Below are positions 13,980 through 20,658 of a DNA stretch of 25,573 nt, piece by piece. The position numbers were made by a program, and so were the translations under genes. This DNA is from a virus, in the IMG/VR virus record IMGVR_UViG_3300020722_000007, positions 1-25,573 of that record, one strand, 5' to 3'. Position 1 is the stretch's first letter. Every line of letters starts with the position of its first letter. Under the pieces are notes generated by a model, which was not told the origin of the DNA, searched no databases, and worked only from the letters and a program-made list of their open reading frames with translations.

Positions 13980-15641
13980 ATGAGTAAAACACAAAGTCTT
14001 TCAGGTCAAGAACTAAAAGAAAAACTTCTTGTTGGTATTGAAAAACTAAATATGACTGTATCTTCAACATTAGGACCCGGCGGAAGAAATGTAATACTGG
14101 TAGATTCTACTACTGGAGAAATTAAAATTTCTAAAGATGGAGTTTCCGTCGCAAAAAATTTCCATAAATTAGAAGATGAAATTGAGAATATCGGCGCTCA
14201 ATTAGTAAAGCAGGTATCAATTAAATCAGCGAACGAAGCTGGAGACGGCACAACAACTTCGACTCTTCTCGCGACAAAGATGATCCAAGAGGGAATGAGA
14301 GAGATCCGCCAAGGCACCAATGCGGTAGAGGTCAAGGCTGGCATAGACAAGGCAGTAGCAATGGTCATCGAAGAGCTGAAGAAGTTCTCGGTAGACGTGA
14401 GCACAGAAGAGCAGATCAAGCAGGTTGCGACCATATCAGGCAACAATGACACTGAGGTAGGAGAGCTGATCTCTGCAGCAATAGACAAAGTAGGTCGCGA
14501 AGGTCTGATCACGATAGAAGAATCAAAGACAGGAGAGACTACGCTAGAAGTGGTAGAAGGCATGCAGTTCGACAGGGGATACAAGAGCCCGTACTTCGTG
14601 ACAAACAACACTACTATGACCGCTATCCTCGAAGACTGCTACATCATGCTGTTCGACGGCAGGATAAATTCAGCAGCAGAGATCATACCGTTCTTGCAAA
14701 AAGCAAACTCAGAGAACAAGTCCATACTGATCATAGCAGAAGACTACGGAGACGAGGCGCTTGCGTTGATGATCGTCAACAAGATGAGAGGCGTAGTAAA
14801 GGTGTGTGCGGTGAAAGCCCCAGACTTCGGTGATCGCCGTACGCTGCTTCTTGAGGACATGGCGATACTGACTGGCGGAACGGTAATGTCAAAGAGCAAA
14901 GGGCACAAACTTGAAAAGATAACGCCCCAAGACATGGATAAGTTCTTAGGAAAATCAAGGTTGGCTACAATAAGCAAGGAAGACACGACGATGGTAGATG
15001 GCAAAGGAGACGCAGAGACGATACAAGCAAGGTCTCTGGAGATCAAAGATCAGATAGACAAAGCTCAGTCTTTCTTCGAGAAGGAGAAGCTGCAAGAACG
15101 ACTTGGAAAGCTCATAGGCGGAGTGGCCATCATCAACGTAGGAGGCAACTCTGAGATCGAAATGAGGGAGAAGAAAGACAGGGTAGAAGACGCATTGCTT
15201 GCAACAAAGGCGGCACTGGCAGATGGCATACTTCCTGGTGGCGGTGTGGCTTTGATCAAGGCGATCATAGCGATGAACAGCAAGACTCTGGACTGGAAAG
15301 AGAACGAGAAGATCGGGTTCAAGATAGTCAAAGAGGCGTGCCATGAGCCTTTCAAGAGGATACTCTCAAACGCAGGCATGGACAACTGGTATGAGATCTT
15401 GCACAGCATAAACCAGAAAGACGACCAGTTCACTACGTATGATGCGAAGAACAAGTGCATAGTCAATGGCATAGCAGCAGGGCTTTTGGATCCTACAAAG
15501 GTGGTAACGTCTTCGATCAAGAATGCTAGCGGAGTCGCCGGTACAGTTTTGACTGTTGAATCGGTGGTTTTATCTATTAAATCTAAAAAGGAACAAGAAG
15601 ACTCAGAAAATTCTTTGGGTGGAATGAATTTAGGAATGTAA
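13980..15641 (+). CDS. groEL: GroEL chaperonin
   Basis: A 553-residue group I chaperonin, close to the usual ~545. Visible motifs are TVSSTLGPGGRNVIL, the ATP-binding GDGTTTSTLLA, the apical GMQFDRGYKSPYF, KAPDFGDRR and the second equatorial motif DGILPGGGVAL. The C-terminus is KKEQEDSENSLGGMNLGM, an odd, poorly repeated version of the Gly-Met tail. A second, more canonical tail lies at the end of the HEG downstream. The first ~240 nt (32% GC in 13981-14040) and the last ~100 nt are AT-rich, whereas the body is not (48% in 14341-14400). This suggests both ends were replaced during homing events. It works with the GroES encoded at 13324. Confidence 0.95.
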   Translation: MSKTQSLSGQELKEKLLVGIEKLNMTVSSTLGPGGRNVILVDSTTGEIKISKDGVSVAKNFHKLEDEIENIGAQLVKQVSIKSANEAGDGTTTSTLLATKMIQEGMREIRQGTNAVEVKAGIDKAVAMVIEELKKFSVDVSTEEQIKQVATISGNNDTEVGELISAAIDKVGREGLITIEESKTGETTLEVVEGMQFDRGYKSPYFVTNNTTMTAILEDCYIMLFDGRINSAAEIIPFLQKANSENKSILIIAEDYGDEALALMIVNKMRGVVKVCAVKAPDFGDRRTLLLEDMAILTGGTVMSKSKGHKLEKITPQDMDKFLGKSRLATISKEDTTMVDGKGDAETIQARSLEIKDQIDKAQSFFEKEKLQERLGKLIGGVAIINVGGNSEIEMREKKDRVEDALLATKAALADGILPGGGVALIKAIIAMNSKTLDWKENEKIGFKIVKEACHEPFKRILSNAGMDNWYEILHSINQKDDQFTTYDAKNKCIVNGIAAGLLDPTKVVTSSIKNASGVAGTVLTVESVVLSIKSKKEQEDSENSLGGMNLGM

Positions 15642-15648
15642 AATATAG

Positions 15649-15662
15649 ATATTTATTATAGA
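15649..15662 (+). promoter_or_regulatory. ATATTTAT candidate promoter motif (in RNA element, copy 2)
   Basis: ATATTTATTATAGA at the 5' arm of P1a, 100 nt before the HEG start. Confidence 0.5.
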
Positions 15663-15761
15663 TAGAAAAGTGCCGTAATCATTTATCTATAATAAAACTT
15701 ATTGGTCCATAGAATTATTAGCTATTACGGAGCTGGTATTTTTATAGGACCTTTTTATTTT
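15649..15761 (+). ncRNA. Kissing-loop RNA element upstream of HEG, copy 2
   Basis: P1a pairs 15652-15664 with 15684-15696. P1b pairs AAGTG 15668-15672 with CATTT 15680-15684 around loop CCGTAAT (15673-15679). P2 pairs GGTCC 15704-15708 with GGACC 15747-15751. P3 pairs AGCT 15720-15723 with AGCT 15731-15734 around loop ATTACGG (15724-15730), the exact complement of the first loop. The linker ACTTATT and the lead-in TTTTATTTTATG are conserved. It starts 7 nt after the groEL stop. Confidence 0.85.
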
Positions 15762-16631
15762 ATGAAACTAATATACATTTATGTTAAAAGAAGCCCCCTT
15801 GGTTTACTATATTTAGGAAAAACTATAAAAGATCCATATAAATATAAAGGGTCAGGTAGTAGGTGGTTAAATCATATTAAATTTCATAATTTTACAAATA
15901 AAGATATTGAGACTTGGATATTACACAAAACTGAAGATAAAGAAGATCTTAAAAAGATAGGAGAATATTATTCTATATTATTTAATATTGTAGAATCTAA
16001 AGAGTGGGCTAATCTTAAATTAGAGAGTGGTGATGGAGGAGGGAGTCCATGGACTCAAGAAAGAAGAGATCTTTTTATTAAGATGTTTTCTGGTGATAAT
16101 CATCCAAATAAATCTATAAAAAATAGAGAGATTTTAAAATTATCATGGACTCAAGAAAGAAAAGATCACGTTAGTAAAATTATTAAAGGCTCTAAGATGT
16201 CTGATGTAGGTAAACAGAAAATTAAAGATTCTTGGACACAAGAGAGAAAAGATAAAATGGCTAAGTTAATAAAGGATGGTAAACATGGAAATTTTGGAAA
16301 GGGGCAGAGTGGGGAAAAAAACGGCATGTTTGGTAAAAGAGGAGCAGATCATCCATCATCTAAAAGAATAGCAGAGAATAATCCTATGTTTGGGAGAATA
16401 GGGAAATTATCAGCTAGATCAAGGCCAATTTCTCAATATAAATTAAATGGAGAGTTTATTAAAAATTGGGATAGTATTGCTGATATTCGTAGATATTATA
16501 AAATAAATAATAGTCATATATCGTCAGTCTGTTCTAATAAGAGAAAAAGTTGTTATGGATATATTTGGAAATATACAAAAAAAGAAGAGAACTCAGGAGA
16601 TGGACTTCAAGGTATGGGAGGAATGATGTAA
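15762..16631 (+). CDS. GIY-YIG homing endonuclease ending in a displaced groEL tail
   Basis: A 289-residue HEG from the ATG set by the RNA element's TTTTATTTTATG. GIY-YIG signature: LIYIYVKRSPLGLLYLGKT, then KYKGSGSRW. Three tandem units SPWTQERRD, LSWTQERKD and DSWTQERKD form lysine-rich DNA-binding repeats. A NUMOD1-like unit (PISQYKLNGEFIKNWDS and on) closes with GYIWKY. After this normal HEG end the frame continues TKKEENSGDGLQGMGGMM, a typical GroEL C-terminal tail with native-style codons, then stops 10 nt before the methyltransferase gene. The insertion therefore hit the 3' end of groEL and the old tail is now read as part of the HEG. Confidence 0.9.
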   Translation: MKLIYIYVKRSPLGLLYLGKTIKDPYKYKGSGSRWLNHIKFHNFTNKDIETWILHKTEDKEDLKKIGEYYSILFNIVESKEWANLKLESGDGGGSPWTQERRDLFIKMFSGDNHPNKSIKNREILKLSWTQERKDHVSKIIKGSKMSDVGKQKIKDSWTQERKDKMAKLIKDGKHGNFGKGQSGEKNGMFGKRGADHPSSKRIAENNPMFGRIGKLSARSRPISQYKLNGEFIKNWDSIADIRRYYKINNSHISSVCSNKRKSCYGYIWKYTKKEENSGDGLQGMGGMM

Positions 16632-16641
16632 GTTTATACAT

Positions 16642-17643
16642 ATGAATATACAGATAAAATTTGATGCTGAACTCTTAAAGCATCTCACTAAATTCCAAAA
16701 CATAACAGACGAAGAGATCGAACAATTGGCATCAGAAGGTGAAGGATTAGACGCTGAACAAGCATTGCTACTACACCTTGAGAGAGACTTTGTTCGATCT
16801 TTCAATAAAGCAGTGGTAGAAGAATTATCAAAACTAAAAAAACCAAACATGGAAGTTACAACAGAAAATGCAGAAGTAGTCTCAAAGAAAAAAAGCAAGT
16901 ACAACACAACAGACTTGGATCCTGAACACACCTTTGAGAGGCATGTGTACCATAGAGACCAGTTTGCTCACTACCTTCGTTGGACTCACGTTCTAAACCA
17001 AGCAACAATAGGTGAGACTATAGCTGACTTCGGTTGTGGTAAAGGAAGCCTGCTTGAGGTGTTTTACCGAAACAAGTTTAAGTGCAAGAAGTATGTAGGG
17101 ATGGACATCAGGAAGAAGACAATAGAAGAAGCAAAAGAAAAGTACAACATGGTGCCGTGGGCAGAGTTTCATGCAGTAGATCTCATACTTGATCCATTTC
17201 CATATGATCAGATCCAAGCAGACAAAGTCATCAGCTTTGAGGTTGCTGAGCATGTGGGAAAGCAAAACATAGACGTGTACCTCCAACACTTTAAAGCATG
17301 TGGAAATGATAACGCGACCTACTACCTTTCTACTCCTAACTACGATGAGAAAGTAGGAGCTGCAGGAAATCACACATACGACTCAGGCGATGGTCGTGGA
17401 ATAGCTGTCCATGAATTTGAGCATAAAGAACTCCAAGCGCACATCGAGAAGTACTTTACCATAGAAAAGAAGTATGGAACATTTGCATCTCAGACGCACT
17501 ATAAGCCCTTGTTAAATGACTGGCAGCAAAAGATGTTCGATGCTCTTAGAGAATACTATGATTCTAATCTTGTTGCAAATATAATGGCTCCATTCTTCCC
17601 TGAGCAGGCGAGAAATTGTCTTTGGGTATTAAAGAATAAATAA
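16642..17643 (+). CDS. Class I SAM-dependent methyltransferase
   Basis: A 333-residue protein. Residues 1-90 are acidic and helical (DEEIEQLASEGEGLDAEQALL) and may mediate a protein contact. The Rossmann methyltransferase follows: motif I IADFGCGKGSLLE (about 127-139), KKYVGMDIRKKTIEEA with the acidic residue for the SAM ribose, and the motif IV region DKVISFEVAEHVG. YYLSTPNYDEKVGAAGNHTY follows and could contain the acceptor-site residues. The target (nucleic acid, small molecule or protein) cannot be assigned; the absence of a DPPY/NPPY motif argues against the common N6-adenine or N4-cytosine DNA methylases. In the ancestor it would have sat directly after groEL. Confidence 0.82.
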   Translation: MNIQIKFDAELLKHLTKFQNITDEEIEQLASEGEGLDAEQALLLHLERDFVRSFNKAVVEELSKLKKPNMEVTTENAEVVSKKKSKYNTTDLDPEHTFERHVYHRDQFAHYLRWTHVLNQATIGETIADFGCGKGSLLEVFYRNKFKCKKYVGMDIRKKTIEEAKEKYNMVPWAEFHAVDLILDPFPYDQIQADKVISFEVAEHVGKQNIDVYLQHFKACGNDNATYYLSTPNYDEKVGAAGNHTYDSGDGRGIAVHEFEHKELQAHIEKYFTIEKKYGTFASQTHYKPLLNDWQQKMFDALREYYDSNLVANIMAPFFPEQARNCLWVLKNK

Positions 17644-17691
17644 CCAAAAAGATACACTTTCTTAATTCACAGAACATCGTTATACTCTAAC

Positions 17692-17970
17692 ATGAACATA
17701 CTTGAACATGCACAGGACATCGTATACAGAAGAGGCGAAGAGACATCTCGTAAGTATGGTCCGATGAAAGAGAGCATGGAGATAGCCGCATCATTGGCAT
17801 CTAACATGACAGGCAAAGACATATCAGCAAAGGACATGTACCTCTACATGGTAGCTCTTAAACTTTCAAGGGAATCCTATTCAAAGAAATACGATAATAT
17901 TTTAGACGCCATAGCATACCTCACGGCGATGGTAGAACACTACAAAGAGGATTACGATAAAACAAAATAG
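17692..17970 (+). CDS. DUF6378-like small phage protein (92 aa)
   Basis: A 92-residue helical protein with the pattern AQDIVYRRGEETSRKYGPMKESMEIAASLAS, then ISAKDMYLYMVALKLSRE and KYDNILDAIAYLTAM. This matches what I recall of the DUF6378 family, common in phages, in which a four-helix arrangement carries conserved Arg, Asp and Asn residues reminiscent of MazG-like nucleotide hydrolases. The similarity to MazG is an inference. It lies beside dUTPase, which fits a nucleotide-related role. Native codon use. Confidence 0.65.
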   Translation: MNILEHAQDIVYRRGEETSRKYGPMKESMEIAASLASNMTGKDISAKDMYLYMVALKLSRESYSKKYDNILDAIAYLTAMVEHYKEDYDKTK

Positions 17971-17973
17971 GTC

Positions 17974-18255
17974 ATGGTAATTTACGCGTTAAAATTTTTA
18001 GGAGTCATCATCTCTATGTTCTTAGTAGATGTATGTTGGGCAAAGTACTTCATATACGTAGGAAAGCATGATCCTATTAAGTCAGCGACACGGGGGTCTA
18101 TGATCATGCTCTTTGGAGCTTTCACAACTATAAATTATGTAGGAGACAGAACCCTGCTCATCGCTGCGATCATAGGCAGTTTCTTAGGAACATATGTAAC
18201 AGTACTCAGAGAAAAAAACAAATCACAGAAAAATGAAGATCACAAAAATTCGTAA
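17974..18255 (+). CDS. Multi-pass membrane protein (93 aa)
   Basis: A 93-residue protein with about three hydrophobic segments: residues 2-20 (VIYALKFLGVIISMFLVDV), 43-56 (SMIMLFGAFTTINY) and 61-80 (LLIAAIIGSFLGTYVTVL). The tail (REKNKSQKNEDHKNS) is highly charged. This resembles small phage membrane proteins of unknown function that sit among nucleotide-metabolism genes. Its 3' end overlaps the dUTPase start by 23 nt, so translation is likely coupled. Confidence 0.7.
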   Translation: MVIYALKFLGVIISMFLVDVCWAKYFIYVGKHDPIKSATRGSMIMLFGAFTTINYVGDRTLLIAAIIGSFLGTYVTVLREKNKSQKNEDHKNS

Positions 18256-18664
18256 TGTCAAAACGCCAGCTCGAGGCACAGGAAAAAGCGCAGGCATAGA
18301 TTTCTTCATCCCAGAAGACTTCAAGTACACTATACTTAGTCCTGGAGAAGACGTCTTGATACCTTCTGGAATCAAAGCAAACGTTCCGGCTGGGTACATG
18401 CTCATGGCTGGGAACAAGAGCGGAGTAGCGACAAAGAACAAACTCATCAAAGGTGCTGAGATAGTGGACGAAGACTACACAGGAGAGATACACATCCATG
18501 TCATCAACGTTGGAAAGATAAACACCATACTAGAACCAGGCAAGAAGCTGATCCAATTCATCCTCGTACCGGTTAGCTATGAAGACGTAGAAGTGGTAGA
18601 TCAGCTCGATGAGAAAGAGACAGAGCGTGGAGCTGGAGGATTCGGATCAACAGGAACTCACTAA
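18233..18664 (+). CDS. dut: dUTPase
   Basis: Trimeric dUTP pyrophosphatase of 143 residues, which makes dUMP and keeps uracil out of DNA. The five motifs are in order: SAGIDFF (1), GNKSGVAT (2), AEIVDEDYTGEIHI with the catalytic Asp (3), KLIQFILVPV (4) and RGAGGFGSTG (5, glycine-rich and covering the active site). Motif 2 is NKSG rather than the common RSS/RSG, a mild departure. Together with dCMP deaminase it feeds dUMP, which points to dCMP and dUTP management in this cluster. Confidence 0.93.
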   Translation: MKITKIRNVKTPARGTGKSAGIDFFIPEDFKYTILSPGEDVLIPSGIKANVPAGYMLMAGNKSGVATKNKLIKGAEIVDEDYTGEIHIHVINVGKINTILEPGKKLIQFILVPVSYEDVEVVDQLDEKETERGAGGFGSTGTH

Positions 18665-18674
18665 AATAAAAGTC

Positions 18675-18902
18675 ATGAAAAGAATACTACTCTTAGCATT
18701 GAGCGTGTCTCTGCTATCATCTTGTGCAACACAGAAGTTCAATAAGATCAAGACAAAGGATTACAAGTTCTGTATATGGACTGTAGTAGATAAGGTCGAG
18801 ATAGAGCCAGGTGGATGCGCGTACTACTGGAACAGAGGACAGAGCTCCTTCATAGACAGCTGCGAAAAGTACAACGTAGGAGACACGATAAAACACCAGT
18901 AG
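18675..18902 (+). CDS. Small lipoprotein (75 aa)
   Basis: A signal peptide MKRILLLALSVSLLSSC with a lipobox LSSC (Cys17) predicts a lipid-anchored protein of about 59 mature residues. The mature part carries three further cysteines (FCIW, GGCAYYW, DSCEKY), with the last two possibly disulfide-bonded. Small phage lipoproteins often block superinfection or act at lysis, but this one has no recognised family. The ATG at 18675 is chosen because it directly begins the signal peptide; the frame is open further upstream but inside dut. Its stop lies 3 nt before the next RNA element's motif. Confidence 0.75.
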   Translation: MKRILLLALSVSLLSSCATQKFNKIKTKDYKFCIWTVVDKVEIEPGGCAYYWNRGQSSFIDSCEKYNVGDTIKHQ

Positions 18903-18905
18903 ATT

Positions 18906-18919
18906 ATATTTATTATAGA
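18906..18919 (+). promoter_or_regulatory. ATATTTAT candidate promoter motif (in RNA element, copy 3)
   Basis: ATATTTATTATAGA, 3 nt after the lipoprotein stop codon. Confidence 0.5.
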
Positions 18920-19018
18920 TAATAATCGAATCCGACTCGACTATCTATAATAAACTTATTGACCTATTAATCTATTGTGATGTCGGATATCCTTTAGTTT
19001 TTTAGGTCTTTTTATTTT
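18906..19018 (+). ncRNA. Kissing-loop RNA element upstream of HEG, copy 3
   Basis: P1a pairs 18909-18921 with 18942-18954. P1b pairs TCGA 18926-18929 with TCGA 18937-18940 around loop ATCCGAC (18930-18936). P2 pairs GACCT 18961-18965 with AGGTC 19004-19008, i.e. three of five pairs are changed compensatorily relative to the GGTCC/GGACC of the other copies. P3 is short (GAT/ATC, 18979-18981 with 18989-18991) around loop GTCGGAT (18982-18988), the exact complement of the first loop. This copy precedes an HNH enzyme, not a GIY-YIG one. Confidence 0.85.
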
Positions 19019-19579
19019 ATGGAAAAATTATATAAACACCATATCGTCCCAAGACACTCTGGAAGTACAGATGATCTAAGCAATATAAAATTAGTTACAT
19101 TGTCAGAGCACGCTGAAGAACATAGATTATTGTGGGAAAAAAATAAAAATCAATATGATTATATTGCGTGGAAGTGTTTATGCGGACAAATACCAGTAGA
19201 AGAGGCAATAAATAAAATTCGTTCCATTAATGGCAAAAAGCAAGGTGAGAAAAACGCTCAATCTGGATGGATGTTAAAAATTAGATTGTTGATGAATCCA
19301 AAAGAAACCGGCAAAAAATCAGCTGAATTTTGCAGAAAAAATAAGATTAATTCATTCTTTGATCCAGAAATATTAAAAGAAGTTAGAAAAAAAGGAGGAC
19401 ATGTTCAAGGTAAAAAAAATGCTGAATCTGGACACCTTCAAAGAATTTCAAAATTACCAAGAAAATATACCAAAAAACAGTGGTATTATAATGAAAATAG
19501 TAGTATATTAATAAAAGATGGAGATCCAATTCCAGATGGTTATATAAAAGGTAGAAAATGCCCACACAAAAACAACTAG
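19019..19579 (+). CDS. HNH homing endonuclease
   Basis: A 186-residue HEG. The HNH core is at the very N-terminus: KHHIVPRHSGSTDDLSNI then LVTLSEHAEEHRLLW, giving the His-His pair, Asn and final His of the motif. The rest is basic with repeated GKKQGEKNAQSG and GHVQGKKNAESG units (about residues 72-83 and 128-139), likely DNA-binding modules. It ends WYYNENSSILIKDGDPIPDG and on. The stop lies 22 nt inside the dCMP deaminase gene, so the insertion preserved a tight overlap with the downstream start. The first ~290 nt of the deaminase gene are AT-rich, in line with co-conversion. Confidence 0.88.
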   Translation: MEKLYKHHIVPRHSGSTDDLSNIKLVTLSEHAEEHRLLWEKNKNQYDYIAWKCLCGQIPVEEAINKIRSINGKKQGEKNAQSGWMLKIRLLMNPKETGKKSAEFCRKNKINSFFDPEILKEVRKKGGHVQGKKNAESGHLQRISKLPRKYTKKQWYYNENSSILIKDGDPIPDGYIKGRKCPHKNN

Positions 19580-19971
19580 ATCAGGTATACATTAATATAG
19601 CAAAAGAAATATCAACTCTTTCTAAGTGCGAAAGAGCTAAAGTCGGCGCTATTTTGGTAAAAGATGGTAATATTATTAGTATGTCATATAATGGCACCCC
19701 AGCTGGAATGAATAACTGCTGTGAAAGAAATGGATTAACAGTTCTTGAAGTTGTACATGCTGAAATGGGAGCAATACTTAAAGCGGCAAGATCTGGTTAT
19801 GCAGTTGATGGATCTACATTGTATCTTACTCTCAGCCCATGTGTCGACTGTGCAAAACTACTACTACAGTCCGGTATAAAACGCGTACTTTACCTAGAGC
19901 AATACAGGAAGACAGACGGTATAGACTTCATAAAACAATTCATAGAAATTTCCCAACACGATGAGATTTAA
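19558..19971 (+). CDS. dCMP deaminase
   Basis: Deoxycytidylate deaminase of 137 residues, which converts dCMP to dUMP. Zinc and catalytic signatures are VVHAEMGAI (His and catalytic Glu) and LSPCVDCAKLL (the two zinc cysteines), with the substrate-binding YNGTPAG before them. It overlaps the upstream HEG by 22 nt and the downstream hydroxymethylase by 11 nt, so the two pyrimidine enzymes are coupled. The 5' two-thirds of the gene is AT-rich, then the composition switches to native near 19850, a sharp change that marks where a converted tract may end. Confidence 0.93.
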   Translation: MPTQKQLDQVYINIAKEISTLSKCERAKVGAILVKDGNIISMSYNGTPAGMNNCCERNGLTVLEVVHAEMGAILKAARSGYAVDGSTLYLTLSPCVDCAKLLLQSGIKRVLYLEQYRKTDGIDFIKQFIEISQHDEI

Positions 19972-20602
19972 AAACGCAAATGAGGCCTTCAAGCAACTTT
20001 ACCTACAGATCATGTCTACAGGCAAAGACTTCTCAGGCACAAAGACGATGTTCAATGCATCATTCACTTTAGAGAATCCGATGCAGATGATCATCACAGA
20101 GCCAGAGAGAAAGTTCAATCAAGACTATGCAGAGTACGAGTGGCATTGGTATCTGACCGGTAACAGAGACGCCACAGAGATATCCGAGCGTGCCAAGATA
20201 TGGAAGAATATGATCGTCCCAGGTACAACAGAGGTCAATTCGAACTACGGATACTTCTGGAATAAGAACGGACAGTTAGATCGTGCAATTCTAGAGCTCA
20301 AGAGGAACCCCAATTCAAGAAGAGCAGTAGTAGTTCATTACGACATAAACGAGTTAGAGAGGTATGACTCAGACACTCCCTGCAACGTCGTGCTTAACTT
20401 CACTATAATCGATGGAAAACTACATCTTACAGTGTTCGCAAGAAGCATTGATTGTATTTGGGGTTGGTGTAATGATCAATATATTTTTGCAAAATTAATG
20501 GAAAAAGTTAGTATAGAATTAAATTTACAAATTGGAGAAATGCATTGGTTTATTACAAACTTCCATATATATCCAAGACATTATAATATGTTTTCAAAAT
20601 AA
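19961..20602 (+). CDS. Thymidylate synthase-fold enzyme, probable dCMP hydroxymethylase
   Basis: A 213-residue TS-superfamily protein. Shared landmarks: NSNYGYFW, NSRRAVV (phosphate-binding arginines), TPCNVVLNF with nucleophile Cys131, and RSIDCIWGWCNDQY. Ungapped alignment of RSID...GWCND with E. coli TS RSCD...GLPFN puts Asp162 at the Asn177 position. That Asn-to-Asp change is what makes T4 gp42 prefer dCMP over dUMP. His after the catalytic Cys is Asn here. I therefore favour dCMP hydroxymethylase over thymidylate synthase, implying 5-hydroxymethylcytosine in the phage DNA. The C-terminus stops ~5 residues after HIYPRH, some 25 residues short of T4 gp42. The last ~160 nt are 25% GC where counted (20461-20520) versus 48% upstream, and a HEG follows. 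Confidence 0.8.
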   Translation: MRFKNANEAFKQLYLQIMSTGKDFSGTKTMFNASFTLENPMQMIITEPERKFNQDYAEYEWHWYLTGNRDATEISERAKIWKNMIVPGTTEVNSNYGYFWNKNGQLDRAILELKRNPNSRRAVVVHYDINELERYDSDTPCNVVLNFTIIDGKLHLTVFARSIDCIWGWCNDQYIFAKLMEKVSIELNLQIGEMHWFITNFHIYPRHYNMFSK

Positions 20603-20637
20603 TTTATGATTACTATAACCAAATCTAAAATCTATGC

Positions 20638-20651
20638 ATATTTATTATAAA
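20638..20651 (+). promoter_or_regulatory. ATATTTAT candidate promoter motif before a HEG
   Basis: ATATTTATTATAAA, 7 nt before the ATG at 20659. Only a weak CATA/TATG hairpin surrounds it, unlike the HEGs at 6269 and 10630. Confidence 0.5.
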
Positions 20652-20658
20652 ATACTTT

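Noticed and set aside
15540-16631. Self-splicing intron joining groEL to the downstream GGM tail
   Set aside because: The upstream groEL frame already has its own complete tail and stop, and no group I or II core (P3-P7, domain V) is visible around the HEG.
19961-20602. Ordinary thymidylate synthase
   Set aside because: The dUMP-specific Asn is Asp and the His after the catalytic Cys is Asn, so dUMP methylation is less likely; kept only as an alternative.
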